NCBI RefSeq assembly: GCF_963678635.1
Contig: NC_087071.1
Coordinates: 39,511,797-39,575,796, forward strand
From: Symsagittifera roscoffensis
Taxonomy: Eukaryota; Xenacoelomorpha; Acoela; Convolutidae
Direction of reading: 5' to 3'
DNA: 64,000 nt
Part shown: one piece after another, positions 1 through 12,107 of the stretch
How positions within the stretch are numbered: the first letter of the stretch is position 1
Layout: each line of letters starts with the position of its first letter
Program-made: the position numbers and the translations under genes
Notes under the pieces: generated by a model
The model's input: the letters and a program-made list of their open reading frames with translations, nothing else
The model's database searches: none
Told to the model about the DNA's origin: nothing

Positions 1-780
1 AAATTTGTATTATTCAACAAGTGTGCAAAAATGAACTCAGAGTTTTTTCGCAAGATGCTAGTTTTGATTTGATTTTTCCAACATGTTTGCAAAAATTTAA
101 TTAAACTTTTTATAGGATGCAAAAACAGTTTTGATTTTTTTTAACAAGTGTACAAAATTTTCAAAAATTTTTTTTGTTAGATGCGAGGTTTTTCTGAACA
201 CAAATGTAAAAATCTAACTTCATTTTTCTTATGCATTTGCGAGAAGCGCAAAAATTTATTTTAAAAAACTTGATGAATACCTGCTGGAAAATTTTCATTA
301 TTGATGACTTTGAGTACTATTCCTTATGTTAAAAAATTGATTTTCGGATGTTTTTAATCAAAATACAAGAAAAGTTGGTTTTTTCAATGATTCAAATCAG
401 AACAAAAGATTTCATAAGTTTAAATTTTCAGCAGTGCATAAAAATTTTGTTACATTTTTTTGTAAATGCGAAAACTTTTTGAATTTTTTCCTAAATTGCG
501 AGATTATCATTTATTTCTTTTCAACAAGTGTGTCAGAAGTATTATAAAAATTTTTGCATGGTGCAAAACTTAATGTAAAGTTTTTAACTTGATTGCAAAA
601 ATTGAGATAATTTTTTTTTGGCATGTGTGAAAAAATGTTGTGAAATTTTTACAAGATGTTACAATTGGTTTAATTTATTTGCCATATATCTTACAAAACT
701 TTGTAAAATTGTTTACCAGTTGCATAACTAGTTAAATTTTTATCAAAAATTTTCAACTATTTTTAAAAAACGTTAACTTT
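1..780. repeat. AT-rich degenerate minisatellite
   Basis: This stretch is very AT-rich and keeps returning to words such as ACAAGTGTGCAAAAATT, GATGCAAAAAC and ATTGCAAAAATTGAG at irregular spacings of about 30-60 bases. That pattern is a decayed tandem repeat rather than coding sequence. The part from 176 onward is copied at 4332-4920 as the start of the second 4.3 kb unit. No gene is seen in it. Confidence 0.55.
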
Positions 781-1862
781 GATTTTTTTAAAGAAATTTT
801 TGATCTCATCTCTTTGTTCCTATCTCTTTAAAATAGAATTACTAAATGCATACAAATTAAATTACAAAGCACAGGACAATAACCGAATTATTCACAAATC
901 AAAGAGCTGTCGAGCAGCTGAGTTCTCAAAATTTTACAATTTCTCAATTGAGCTCAAAGCTGGCCTTGCCTCCATCACTGGCGGTTGTCTTGGTGGTTCG
1001 CTGACTGGAGTGCTTGGTTCAGAGAACCCCTCATCCTCTTCGGTGGTAGTTGGGTTGTCCCAATGAAAGAGGAAGTCGTCGAACAATTGAGCCACTTATC
1101 TAGAGTCAGAAGTTTCAGGGTAGTTCGTTCCCAAATGCTCGGCCACTTCCCCCATCATTTGCATATCTCCAAGTTGGTTCTCTGTAGGGGGTACTTGCCT
1201 TATCTGATGTTCGTTGAAATCCTTCCACCTCACCTCCACCATAAGGCAGACTTGAATTGGGATGTCCGTTCGTGCCAGAAAAACTCCACAAACAGCTTCT
1301 CGCACTTGGATTTGTACTAAATCAGCCGAAAATTCTACCGAGAGTTTAAGATTGTTGTTTTGTACTGAGAAGATCATTTTGAGCAATAAATTGAGTTAAC
1401 GATACAGGGTAAAAACAAAATGTAAAGTTGAGAGGGAGGTAGTTCACGGAAATTAAGTTGAAATTAAATTATTTAGAGCTGAGAGAGGAGGTAGTTGACG
1501 GTGGTTAAGTTGAAAATGAACTGATTTTTACTTAAGGGAGAGGGGTACAGTCAATTCGAATGTGTGGGTTTTACCAATCAAAATGGACTTCCCTATTTGG
1601 ATTTTAGACGTGTCAACCAGATTTCAGTTACCTTTTATGAAGTTCTGATAGAAAAGTTGTGTCCAATGTGTACTGCGTCTTGCTCCATCATCGCGTCATG
1701 GCCTATCCTGCGGACTTTGATTTCCTCTTCAACCCGTTGTTAGTAGTGCTCGCACAGCTCTTGATTCGGTGCGTGGCTCCACCTGCCTCAGATAATCTGC
1801 ATATGCATCAAAGTGAACTCTGATGGTTCACTCAGATTTCGAATTACCTGGTGTTGAGATTA
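781..1862. other. Segment 3' of gag, copy A, unassigned
   Basis: This lies downstream of the minus-strand gag fossil in the element's own direction. Readable peptide stretches of about 95 codons exist on both strands and are kept in copy B, but high identity between recent duplicates keeps any frame open, so this is weak evidence of function. The minus-strand peptide includes SVEFSADLVQIQVREAV, which I cannot place in a known family. The stretch at 1390-1560 has purine-rich words (GAGAGGGAGGTAGTT). No retroelement reverse transcriptase is seen here. Confidence 0.3.
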
Positions 1863-4331
1863 TTAAATGTATTTTGCTTCCTTGTGGCACCATACCAAAC
1901 CGCTGCCGGAGATCACCTTAAGTTTTATGCTCAAGCTAATTGGTGCTTTCGTTTCTTCGACTTCTGCTACCTCGAAGGTATGCAGCTTCTCATGTAGTTT
2001 CTCATTTTCCAATTCGAGCTTCACTTTTTGTTCGATCTCTTTCGTCACCAGTTCCTGCTGCACTCTATTTAGAGCATCCCTCGCGGCTGCCCTATTATCA
2101 ATCTTGAAGTCGTCCGCCGCAGTCACCGGTTCCGGTTCACCTGTCTTTTCTGTTACCGCTTGCATTCTCTTGCGGTTTGTTTTTTCTGCGCGCCTCCGCT
2201 TCGCACAATAGGCGAGCCTTGATGGCTTTCACTCCCGATAAAGCTTCCTCATGCCTTGGATGCTTGATGTCTGCTACAGCATCCCAGAATTGTGGACAAT
2301 CTGATTTAAAATGACCTTCCAAGTTACAAAAGAAACACCTCGGGCCAAATTTCGCAATTACTCCTCTCATGAATTCCTCATGGTCAACCTCTGACGCATC
2401 TTCGTCCTCGTGGCTGAAGCCTATTGCTTTCATGCCCTGTTTATAAGTTGGGCACGCTGACACATGATGGTCCGTCGAACTGCAATTTGCACAAGAGCAC
2501 CTCTTGTCCATATCGTCTCTCGGTTTGTACCAGTTGTTCCCTTGGTTTGCCTGTCCGTTGTTAAAATTGCCATAATTGTTTTTGTAATATCCACATCTCG
2601 AAGGAGGCTCCAATAAAAGATACTATTTTGACTTGAGTCTCATCTCCTCTGGTGTTGGCGCATTGGTTGAGAGTGATGTGTAAAGTGTTGCCAACATCGT
2701 TCGCAGTTCATCATTCTTCACACCATCGATGAATTTTGACGCTACTGCCAGGTTCATCCTCCTGTTTGATTCATCCGGTTGGCTACCCCTTCTCAGCATC
2801 TCCAAATCGTCAAGAAACTTTTCTATCGTTTCATCTTCTCGTCGCTTCCGTTTTTCGAAGCGCATCATTGCTTGGTGTCCCTGCACCTTTGATCCAAAAC
2901 GATTCAACAAGATTTCAAAGATTTTCTCAGCTGTGTCCCGCTGAGTTTGCTTTTTGGTCATCACACAGTTTAGGGCTGCCCTTCCATGTTACTGGTGAGC
3001 GCTCTGCACTCTTGCCTTTCTGACAAGTCCTCTTCCTCGAAATGCAGTTTCATTACCTCTATCCAGGTATCAAAACATCCATCAGATTCGTTTTTATAGC
3101 ATCTTGGTTTCTTAAAGACTCTTCTGGACTTTTCACTGCGTTCATTTGTTCTAGATAACCTCGTAAGGAATGTCTCCAAAGACATGTTAATGGATTCAAA
3201 GGTTGTGGCCATTGCTGTAGCATCTCTTGAGTGCTCCGCTTGAATCTCATCGCCCACTGTTAAGGGTTCTGTATTTGGTGCATCCCTACAATCTGAATCG
3301 CCGTGACTGTTTCCCCCTTGGCCCACATGACTCCACCCTGGGCTCGCATGTCTCTTATTACTGGAATCACCCCTCCCAGCCGCATGTGTGCCTTGCGCTG
3401 GTCGCTCGCTCGAGGTCTGTCTGTTGCCTGTTGAACTTGCTCTACTGTTTGGGCCCCCATGTTCTATTATCCCTTTTGGCATAGCCTGATGAACTGCCCC
3501 TACATCTAGTGGATCCATATGTCCTCCTCCTTTGTTGTTCTCCTATACTGCCCACTAAGTTGTTCAAGGCTTCTTTAAGTGATGCTCCGTTTTCTACTAG
3601 TGGCGTCACCAGTGGCGGTGTCACCCTATCGATCCCAGTTAGCTTTGTGCTGGTCGAGATTCGGGCTTCAATTCTCTGCCTCGACGTCATTTCATTATCC
3701 ACCTCCGGATCCGCCGCTGCATTGCTTGGCCCTGTATTTCTATTCTGCCCTGTATGCATTTCCGAATTTGTCATACTCACAAAGTCTCTTGACTGGTCTA
3801 GTGTGTTTGTGTTTTTGCTTGTCGTTCTCACCACACCAAATTTGTCCATGGTTCCAGTCTCTATTTTGGTGTATGCCTCATTCTCCTGGGTCGAACTTTT
3901 GAGGCTGACTTCAGATCCAAAGTCAACTTGATCGTCAGCGTCCTCTTCTTCCACCTGGGATTCACATTCATCACCTGTACCCGCTCCCATGGTAAATGGA
4001 AAGATGTTCCCAAAAGTGTTCTTCACTCTTTCTGAAAACGACGAGGACGTTGTCTGTTTCTCCGTTACGCCTGCCACAATAGTGTTGTCTGTGCGAGATC
4101 TCTATATTGGCACCACTTCAGTAGAGTTGTCGGACAGTTCCGACATCTCTTCTCGATCTAGTGTCCTGGTTGAAGTGGCAAAATCTTGGCCTTGTTCGAC
4201 CGGAGTCGACTCACTCGCCAGCTTTCTGTTTCCTCCACCCTCCGGTCCATGTCTGTCCAGGTTCTCATCCATGGCCTGGTCCGGATGGACCTCCACTTCT
4301 AGCATTATCTTTCGCTCTTCCGACGACTTTT
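1863..4331 (-). mobile_element. Ty3/Gypsy-class gag fossil, copy A
   Basis: This is a retroelement gag region read on the minus strand and treated as a fossil. In gag order (right to left) it shows an acidic, polar N-terminal part, a Gly/Ser/Arg-rich stretch, a capsid-like block containing MKLHFEEEDLSERQEC and MMRFEKRKRREDETIEKF, two CX2CX4HX4C zinc knuckles (CANCSSTDHHVSAC and CFFCNLEGHFKSDC, about 2.3-2.5 kb), and a Lys/Glu-rich helical tail. The capsid block resembles the retrotransposon gag family and the knuckles would bind RNA. The copy is broken in several places and lacks its 5' end because the duplication join cuts it. It is a recent copy of the gag in unit B. Confidence 0.8.
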
Positions 4332-7300
4332 GTTAGATGCGAGGTTTTTCTGAACACAAATGTAAAAATCTAACTTCATTTTTCTTATGCATTTGCGAGA
4401 AGCGCAAAAATTTATTTTAAAAAACTTGATGAATACCTGCTGAAAAATTTTCATTATTGATGACTTTGAGTACTATTCCTTATGTTAAAAAATTGATTTT
4501 CTGATGTTTTTAATCAAAATACAAGAAAAGTTGGTTTTTTCAATGATTCAAATCAGAACAAAGAATTTCATAAGTTTAATTTTTCAGCAGTGCATTTTTT
4601 TGTAAATGCGAAAACTTTTTGAATTTTTTCCTAAATTGCGAGATTATCATTTATTTCTTTTCAACAAGTGTGTCAGAAGTATTATAAAAATTTTTGCATG
4701 GTGCAAAAATTAATGTAAAGTTTTTAACTTGATTGCAAAAATTGAGATAATTTTTTTTTGGCATGTGTGAAAAAATGTTGTGAAATTTTTACAAGATGTT
4801 ACAATTGGTTTAATTTATTTGCCATCTATCTTACAAAACTTTGTAAAATTGTTTACCAGTTGCATAACTAGTTAAATTTTTATCAAAAATTTTCAACTAT
4901 TTTTAAAAAACGTTAACTTTGATTTTTTTAGAGAAATTTTTGATCTCATCTCTTTGTTCCTATCTCTTTAAAATAGAATTACTAAATGCATACAAATTAA
5001 ATTACAAAACACAGGACAATAACCGAATTATTCACAAATCAAAGAGCTGTCGAGCAGCTGAGTTCTCAAAATTTTACAATTTCTCAATTGAGCTCAAAGC
5101 TGGCCTTGCCTCCATCACTGGTGGTTGTCTTGGTGGTTCGCTGACTGGAGTGCTTGGTTCAGAGAACCCCTCATCCTCTTCGGTGGTAGTTGGGTTGTCC
5201 CAATGAAAGAGGAAGTCGTCGAACAATTGAGCCACTTATCTAGAGTCAGGAGTTTCAGGGTAGTTCGTTCCCAAATCTCCAAGTTGGTTCTCTGTAGGGG
5301 GTACTTGCGTTATCTGATGTTCGTTGAAATCCTTCCACCTCACCTCCACCATAAGGCAGACTTGAATTGGGATGTCCGTTCGTGCCAGAAAACTTCCACA
5401 AACTGCTTCTCGCACTTGGATTTGTACTAAATCAGCCGAAAATTCTACCGAGAGTTTAAGATTGTTGTTTTGTACTGAGAAGATCATTTTGAGCAATAAA
5501 TTGAGTTAACGATACAGGGTAAAAACAAAATGTAAAGTTGAGAGGGAGGTAGTTCACGGAAATTAAGTTGAAATTAAATTATTTAGAGCTGAGAGAGGAG
5601 GTAGTTGACGGTAGTTAAGTTGAAAATGAACTGATTTTTACTTAAGGGAGAGGGGTACAGTCAATTCGAATGTGTGGGTTTTACCAATCAAAATGGACTT
5701 CCCTATTTGGATTTTAGACGTGTCAACCAGATTTCAGTTACCTTTTATGAAGTTCTGATAGAAAAGTTGTGTCCAATGTGTACTGCGTCTTGCTCCATCA
5801 TCGCGTCATGGCCTATCCTGCGGACTTTGATTTCCTCTTCAACCCGTTGTTAGTAGTGCTCGCACAGCTCTTGATTCGGTGCGTGGCTCCACCTGCCTCA
5901 GATAATCTGCATATGCATCAAAGTGAACTCTGATGGTTCACTCAGATTTCGAATTACCTGGTGTTGAGATTATTAAATCTATTTTGCTTCCTTGTGGCAC
6001 CTTACCAAACCGCTGCCCGGAGATCACCTTAAGTTTTATGCTCAAGCTAATTGGTGCTTTCGTTTCTTCGACTTCTGCTACCTCGAAGGTATGCAGCTTC
6101 TCATGTAGTTTCTCATTTTCCAATTCGAGCTTCACTTTTTGTTCGATCTCTTTCGTCACCAGTTCCTGCTGCACTCTATTTAGAGCATCCCTCGCGGCTG
6201 CCCTATAATCAATCTTGAAGTCGTCCGCCGCAGTCACCGGTTCCGGTTCACCTGTCTTTTCTGTTACCGCTTGCATTTTCTTCGTCGCCAGCTCTTGCGG
6301 TTTGTCTTTTCTACGCGCCTCCGCTTCGCACAATAGGCGAGCCTTGATGGCTTTCACTCCCGATAAAGCTTCCTCATGCCTTGGATGCTTGATGTCTGCT
6401 ACAGCATCCCAGAATTGTGGACAATCTGATTTAAAATGATCTTCCAAGTTACAAAAGAAACACCTCGGGCCAAATTTTGCAATTACTCCTCTCATGAATT
6501 CCTCATGGTCAACCTCTGACGCATCTTCGTCCTCGTGGCTGAAGCCTATTGCTTTCATGCCCTGTTTATAAGTTGGGCACGCTGACACATGATGGTCCGT
6601 CGAACTGCAATTTGCACAAGAGCACCTCTTGTCCATATCGTCTCTCGGTTTGTACCAGTTGTTCCCTTGGTTTGCCTGTCCGTTGTTAAAATTGCCATAA
6701 TTGTTTTTGTAATATCCACATCTCGAAGGAGGCTCCAATAAAAGATACTATTTTGACTTGAGTCTCATCTCCTCTGGTGTTGGCGCATTGGTTGAGAGTG
6801 ATGTGTAAAGTGTTGCCAACGTCGTTCGCAGTTCATCATTCTTCACACCATCGATGAATTTTGACGCTACTGCCAGGTTCATCCTCCTGTTTGATTCATC
6901 CGGTTGGCTACCCCTTCTCAGCATCTCCAAATCGTCAAGAAACTTTTCTATCGTTTCATCTTCTCGTCGCTTCCGTTTTTCGAAGCGCATCATTGCTTGG
7001 TGTCCCTGCACCTTTGATCCAAAACGATTCAACAAGATTTTAAAGATTTTCTCAGCTGTGTCCCGCTGAGTTTGCTTTTTGGTCATCACACAGTTTAGGG
7101 CTGCCCTTCCATGTTACTGGTGAGCGCTCTGCACTCTTGCCTTTCTGACAAGTCCTCTTCCTCGAAATGCAGTTTCATTACCTCTATCCAGGTATCAAAA
7201 CATCCATCAGATTCGTTTTTATAGCATCTTGGTTTCTTAAAGACTCTTCTGGACTTTTCACTGCGTTCATTTGTTCTAGATAACCTCGTAAGGAATGTCT

Positions 7301-8682
7301 CCAAAGACATGTTAATGGGTTCAAAGGTTGTGGCCATTGCTGTAGCATCTCTTGAGTGCCCCGCCTGAATCTCATCGCCCACTGTTAAGGGTTCTGTATT
7401 TGGTGCATCCCTACAATCCGAATCGCCGTGACTGTTTCCCCCTTGGCCCACATGACTCCACCCTGGGCTCGCATGTCTCTTATTACTGGAATCACCCCTC
7501 CCAGCCGCATGTGTGCCTTGCGCTGGTCGCTCGCTCGAGGTCTGTCTGTTGCCTGTTGAACTTGCTCTACTGTTTGGGCCCCCATGTTCTATTATCCCTT
7601 TTGGCATAGCCTGATGAACTGCCCCTACATCTAGTGGATCCATATGTTCTCCTCCTTTGATGGTCATTGAAGTTCACCTTCAGTTCTCTGCTGGGACCTC
7701 CCGAATCCGCCTCCCTTGTTAACCTCGACACGTTCTTCGCCAAGTGGTCATCTGTTCTTTCCTTCAAGCGTTTTTCGCTTCTACTAGCTTCTTGTCTGTT
7801 TCGGTTTATTTCTTCCCGCAGACTTTCTCTTTCGACGTGGACCGCTCTCTCTACTTCACTCATTCTTATGGACATCAGTTCATTTTGTTCTCCTATACTG
7901 CCCACTAAGTTGTTCAAGGCTTCTTTAAGTGATGCTCCGTTTTCTACTAGTGGCGTCACCAGTGGCGGTGTCACCCTGTCGATCCCAGTTAGCTTTGTGC
8001 TGGTCGAGATTCGGGCTTCAATTCTCTGCCTCGACGTCATTTCTTTTTCCACCTCCGGATCCGCCGCTGCATTGCTTGGCCCTGTATTTCTATTCTGCCC
8101 TGTATGCATTTCCGAATTTGTCATACTCACAAAGTCTCTTGACTGGTCTAGTGTGTTTGTGTTTTTGCTTGTCGTTCTCACCACACCAAATTTGTCCATG
8201 GTTCCAGTCTCTATTTTGGTGTATGCCTCATTCTCCTGGGTCGAACTTTTGAGGCTGACTTCAGATCCAAAGTCAACTTGATCGTCAGCGTCCTCTTCTT
8301 CCACCTGGGATTCACATTCATCACCTGTACCCGCTCCCATGGTAAATGGAAAGATGTTCCCAAAAGTGTTCTTCACTCTTTCTGAAAACGACGAGGACGT
8401 TGTCTATTTCTCCGTTACGCCTGCCACAATAGTGTTGTCTGTGCGAGATCTCTATATTGGCACCACTTCAGTAGAGTTGTCGGACAGTTCCGACATCTCT
8501 TCTCGATCTAGTGTCCTGGTTGAAGTGGCAAAATCTTGGCCTTGTTCGACCGGAGTCGACTCACTCGCCAGCTTTCTGTTTCCTCCACCCTCCGGTCCAT
8601 GTCTGTCCAGGTTCTCATCCATGGCCTGGTCCGGATGGACCTCCACTTCTAGCATTATCTTTCGCTCTTCCGAGGACTTTTG
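4332..8682. repeat. Tandem duplication unit B (4351 bp)
   Basis: This is the second copy of the unit that starts at 176. It carries the same order of parts (minisatellite at 4332-4920, the segment at about 4921-5937, then the gag fossil). At its right end it continues without interruption into the gag 5' end and leader, so it looks like the parental arrangement from which unit A was copied. Confidence 0.9.
4921..5937. other. Segment 3' of gag, copy B, unassigned
   Basis: This is the counterpart of 781-1862 in the second unit, slightly shorter and otherwise nearly identical. The duplicated GAGAGGGAGGTAGTTCACGG-type purine-rich words recur at about 5540-5610. Nothing recognisable as protease or polymerase was found. 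Confidence 0.3.
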
Positions 8683-8853
8683 ACTCCTCGTCTCAACCAT
8701 TCTGCCTGAAACCGTCTCCCCTTTGTCGGAGCGGGATCTTGTGATCCCTTCCAGAAAAGGATCATTCATTGCTTTTCTCTGTTTGTTTGGTATGAATTTC
8801 CTAGAGCTATAACTTAGTTGAGGTATCCTTGACTTGTCTAGACTCAATTTCAT
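5938..8853 (-). mobile_element. Ty3/Gypsy-class gag fossil, copy B
   Basis: This is the fullest gag copy in the window, on the minus strand. An ATG at 8853 opens a basic N-terminus (MKLSLDKSRIPQ). Then come an acidic region, a helical Arg/Glu-rich stretch, the capsid-like block at about 6.75-7.3 kb, two CCHC zinc knuckles at about 6.4-6.7 kb and a Lys/Glu-rich coiled-coil-like tail at about 6.0-6.2 kb. No protease or RT follows, so this is either a gag-only derivative or the stump of a truncated element. It is broken in a few places. The class is inferred from the capsid signature plus the zinc knuckles. I am confident about gag and less so about Ty3/Gypsy over another LTR class. Confidence 0.85.
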
Positions 8854-9380
8854 TTTATCACTTCTTACTGCCTATACACTCAATTCAATTGCTAGTGTCC
8901 TTTTAGTTTAACTACTGAAAATAATAACAGAACACAATAAATTCCAAAAGTTTCTATTAAATAGTGACCACGAATCCTTGTATGTTATCACAGTACAGCG
9001 TGTATACAATTTATTCACAATAATCTATATTTATTTGAAAGATAGTGTTCTCACTATCCAATGAAGCAATGAAGCACAAATATTTTTGGTTTAAAACCAG
9101 AAACAACAAAATAAGAGTTTTTCGACGAAAAACGTATGTGTATTGTACTTTTAGTCGGTCGCAGTACAATGTTCGAACTTGTTTCTAAAGAAAGAGTTTT
9201 CCCTGCTTGTTGCAGCACCAAACAGACAAAACTTGAAGGCAGTGATTTTCTCACGTGGGCGTCTATTGCACCCACCGAGTCTCCTGTTACCTATCTGCCT
9301 TCGGACTGCCCGAGCTAGACCTACTAAAATCCTCAGCGCAGTCATTTTCTCAAAAAATTTTTGAATTCAGTCCACACCAA
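8854..9380 (-). other. Leader region upstream of gag, with candidate primer site
   Basis: This non-coding stretch precedes the gag ATG on the minus strand. At its far end, on the minus strand, TGGTGTGGACTG (9368-9379) directly follows a sequence ending AACTCA, which is the arrangement expected of a primer-binding site next to an LTR end. The TGG start fits the CCA tail of a tRNA, but I cannot name the tRNA. An inverted word (TTGTACTTTTAG...GCAGTACAA, about 9138-9170) lies inside. The same stretch is present at 12898-13424. Confidence 0.35.
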
Positions 9381-11396
9381 TGAGTTACACACTCGTCTTT
9401 AATTCAGACTTAGTGTCGCGAAAATCCGAGTTTGCACCTGTTTTGATTTGGTCTGGTCTTTTTTGAAAGGCAAGTTACCATTGCAGTCACTGGTTCCTAG
9501 CCTGTCTCTTAATCACCTAATACCTCTAACTATTATCTTTTTTTCTGTTTACCTAAGTCTTTTAACAAAAATAATACCCCTCCGGTTTGACAAAAAACAG
9601 TATCCCTCCGGATTGGCAAAATTAGGATCTCCCCGGATTGGCAAAATGGGACCCCTCCGGATCGGGACCCCTCCGGGTTAGCAAAAGTAAAACACCTCCG
9701 AATTAGAAAAAAATAGGACCCCCCTGGATTGGGACCCCTCAGGTTTTTGTAAAAATAGCTTTTCGGAGACTTCCTAAATTTTCAACCCATACCCCTCCGG
9801 ATACGTTCTCCGATGCTATTATGCTGTTTGAACTAACTAGGATTGAAGTTAAGCCTCTTGTTTGATAATTCACACTAACGGTGAAGGGTCTTATCGCTGG
9901 CCTAATTTCGGCTCGATTAAGTATTTCTGGTGCCTACAGCCCTACCTATTCTTCTTGAACAGCTTAAAATTGCTTTATTAAACCGTTGTCACCTTTTGGA
10001 AGGGGTGTAAGGCCTTTCCAAAAGATTTTTATAAAACGTGAAGGGTCTACCCTCCCGAATTGGTGAATTTACTAAAAAACAATCTTAAAAATTTTCATGC
10101 TTACTTTTTCGACTAATTGTTGTTCCTATTTGTAAGCCCTGCTAATCTTTGATCTAATGGTACTAAGATCAACTGGATCTGTCCAGTAGCTTCAAAGTTA
10201 TTAACCAAAATGTCTTTTTCCTATATCCAAAATTTTTCTCACCTATAGTTTCCGCCTAACTTTTTTCGCAATTATGTTCTATTGGACTTAAAATTATTGA
10301 TCCGAGCTCAGAAGGCCTATACTCTTCAAGTTCATTGCAAAAAAACCCGATCTAAAACGCTGCAACTGGAAAAATGTTTGAAAAACTATGCTATTTGGAC
10401 CCCTCCGGATTGATGAATCCACTAAATCAAACACGTTAAGCTCGATTTCACTGTAACCCGGAAGGTTATCGGTAAACGGGTTTTGAAACTTGTCGTTTCA
10501 CTAGTGGACGTTGTCCAAACAACAATTTTTACTGTCCTAACTCAAAATTTTTGAAAAATTTTCTTATTTTTTTGTGTTCCGTTTTTTCAAAAATCGCGAA
10601 AATTCGGTTTTTGGTACCAAGATAGTTCCAACCACTTCTGACCTATACTCAACTGGTTCTATCTATTATACTAGTGCAATTACGATGTAACACACTAATT
10701 TAACGCTTTTTTCGTTTCAAAAATATCGATATCGCTATTTTGACCCTAAAAACCGGTCCGCTTACTGTGTTTCTCACTGAAAAACTATATAGGAGTACTA
10801 TTATAGGCTATATAAATAATAACATTAGTCATACTTTACCCCTCCGGGTTTGTTCATTATCCGAATTAAGGTGCTTAACTCAGATTTTCGCAGTTCGGTG
10901 AAGGGTCACTACAGTGCAGCACTGTCGATCCCCCCAGAGATTACTATCTTACTTTTTGTACCAAAAGGGATACAAAACTTGTTAACGATACCCAACAGTC
11001 GATTGTTGTTGTTGTTGAGCCCCTTCTTGTTGCTCCTTGTACTGCTTGCCGGATCAGTTTTCTCCCAAGACCCTTCCGGATTGACCGCAAATCAGAAGAC
11101 CCTTCCGGGTTCGAGCGCAAATTAGCATTAACGTGCTTAAATACTCAAATAACCCTACAGCACAAGCCTCACAAACGGGCCACAAAATTGATCGTAACAA
11201 TGCTGACTGATATAAATGCCTGTAACAACAATATATCTATCAACAACAAACGGGGGGGTTGGATCACATCTTGTCTGGGGGGATGATTTCTACTGATATT
11301 TTTTTTAAAAATTGTTTCTACTTTTTTTGGTTTTTTTGGTTATTTTTTATATTTTTTGTTTTTCGTGTCTACTATACTATTTTTAGTTTTGTTTCT
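9381..11396. other. Non-coding segment, possible LTR, rich in CCCCTCCGG words
   Basis: This follows the candidate primer site and would be expected to begin with an LTR of the minus-strand gag element. The inner LTR border is placed at 9381 by the AACTCA end, but the outer border is unclear: one candidate is near 9789, where GGGTA precedes TGGGTTG on the minus strand. The segment carries repeated CCCCTCCGG and GTGAAGGGT words. A plus-strand stretch near 10990-11125 encodes a leucine-rich, signal-like run followed by DPSGLTANQ, without an ATG start. No known protein is recognised. The copy is at 13425-15440. Confidence 0.35.
9571..9750 (+). repeat. Degenerate CCCCTCCGG tandem repeat
   Basis: Six to eight imperfect units of the form ACCCCTCCGGATTGGCAAAA follow one another at about 20-30 base spacing (for example at 9577, 9603, 9631, 9652, 9666 and 9720). 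The same core then recurs singly further on. In one plus-strand frame the units would encode Pro-Ser-Gly or Pro-Leu-Arg-Ile-Gly repeats. The copy at 13615-13794 has small differences. Confidence 0.75.
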
Positions 11397-12107
11397 TGTA
11401 TATTTTTGGTCACGGACCACTCGGGAGGGAAATGACGAGTCCGCGAATCCCCCCACCCTTCCTGGTTCGTGATTTTTCGGTCTTAAGTATGTTAAAAAGC
11501 TATTCACGGGAATCCGGAAGGCTTCCGCGTTCCGAACTACCCTTCCACCCCGGCGGTTTGGGCCTAATAAGGGCGTTATTATGAGCATCCGCTCGGCGCG
11601 GAGTGCTCGTTAACGGTTCTGCCGGTCATGATGTTAAAAAGGAATAACACCCAGGAGCGCAATAAAAACATCTATGTAACGTTCGCCCGGAAGTACATAT
11701 CGACGGAAAATAAAGCTAGGTCCTAAGACGACTGGCCAACGTCTAAACAGAGCTCTACATGCTTTTCACCGTCTCTACCAAAGCCAGTTCTTTTGGTGGT
11801 CGTTTCAACATCGGGTCGACAAAAACGTTACTGCTTTCGGCTTCGGTCAAAACACTCAAGTTAACTTAAATACATGCAAAATTAGTGAGCTCATGGCTGG
11901 GTCTCAATATCCCCAGACCACGAGGTCACTCCTAAAATCAAGGCTGCTACTACTTATTATATTACTATTGTTTTTATTGAGTAGATAAAAATTATCATCT
12001 CCATCTCCATCCTAGCTTCTCATCGTCGGAAAATGAATTCAGATGTTAAATAAACTCATTAACCGAGAAGCTAAAAGTTTATATCAAAACGTTTCAGTTC
12101 CAGTTCC

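Larger units (their letters stand above)
176..4331. repeat. Tandem duplication unit A (4156 bp)
   Basis: The sequence starting GTTAGATGCGAGG at 176 restarts at 4332 and then runs in parallel to about 8682. Unit A therefore holds the minisatellite, a non-coding stretch and the 3' part of a minus-strand gag fossil. The join at about 4326-4332 shares only TTTTG between the left and right source sequences. Units A and B differ in length through a few internal length differences but look about 98% alike by eye. Confidence 0.9.

Noticed and set aside
1096-1386. Minus-strand frame downstream of gag as a protease
   Set aside because: No D-S/T-G active-site pattern or other retropepsin landmark is visible.
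985-8744. Many plus-strand frames of 60-200 codons opposite the gag fossils
   Set aside because: They mirror the minus-strand gag frames in both copies, carry no known signature, and several lack an ATG. They are antisense shadows.
9381-9789. A defined 409-bp LTR for the gag element
   Set aside because: The inner border is plausible, but the outer border rests on a GGGTA/TGGGTTG step inside a field of similar repeated words, and no second LTR copy was found to confirm it.
11449-11465. CCCCCCACCCTTCC as a polypurine tract (minus strand) next to an LTR end
   Set aside because: The adjoining sequence does not start with TG on the minus strand, so an LTR border here is not supported.
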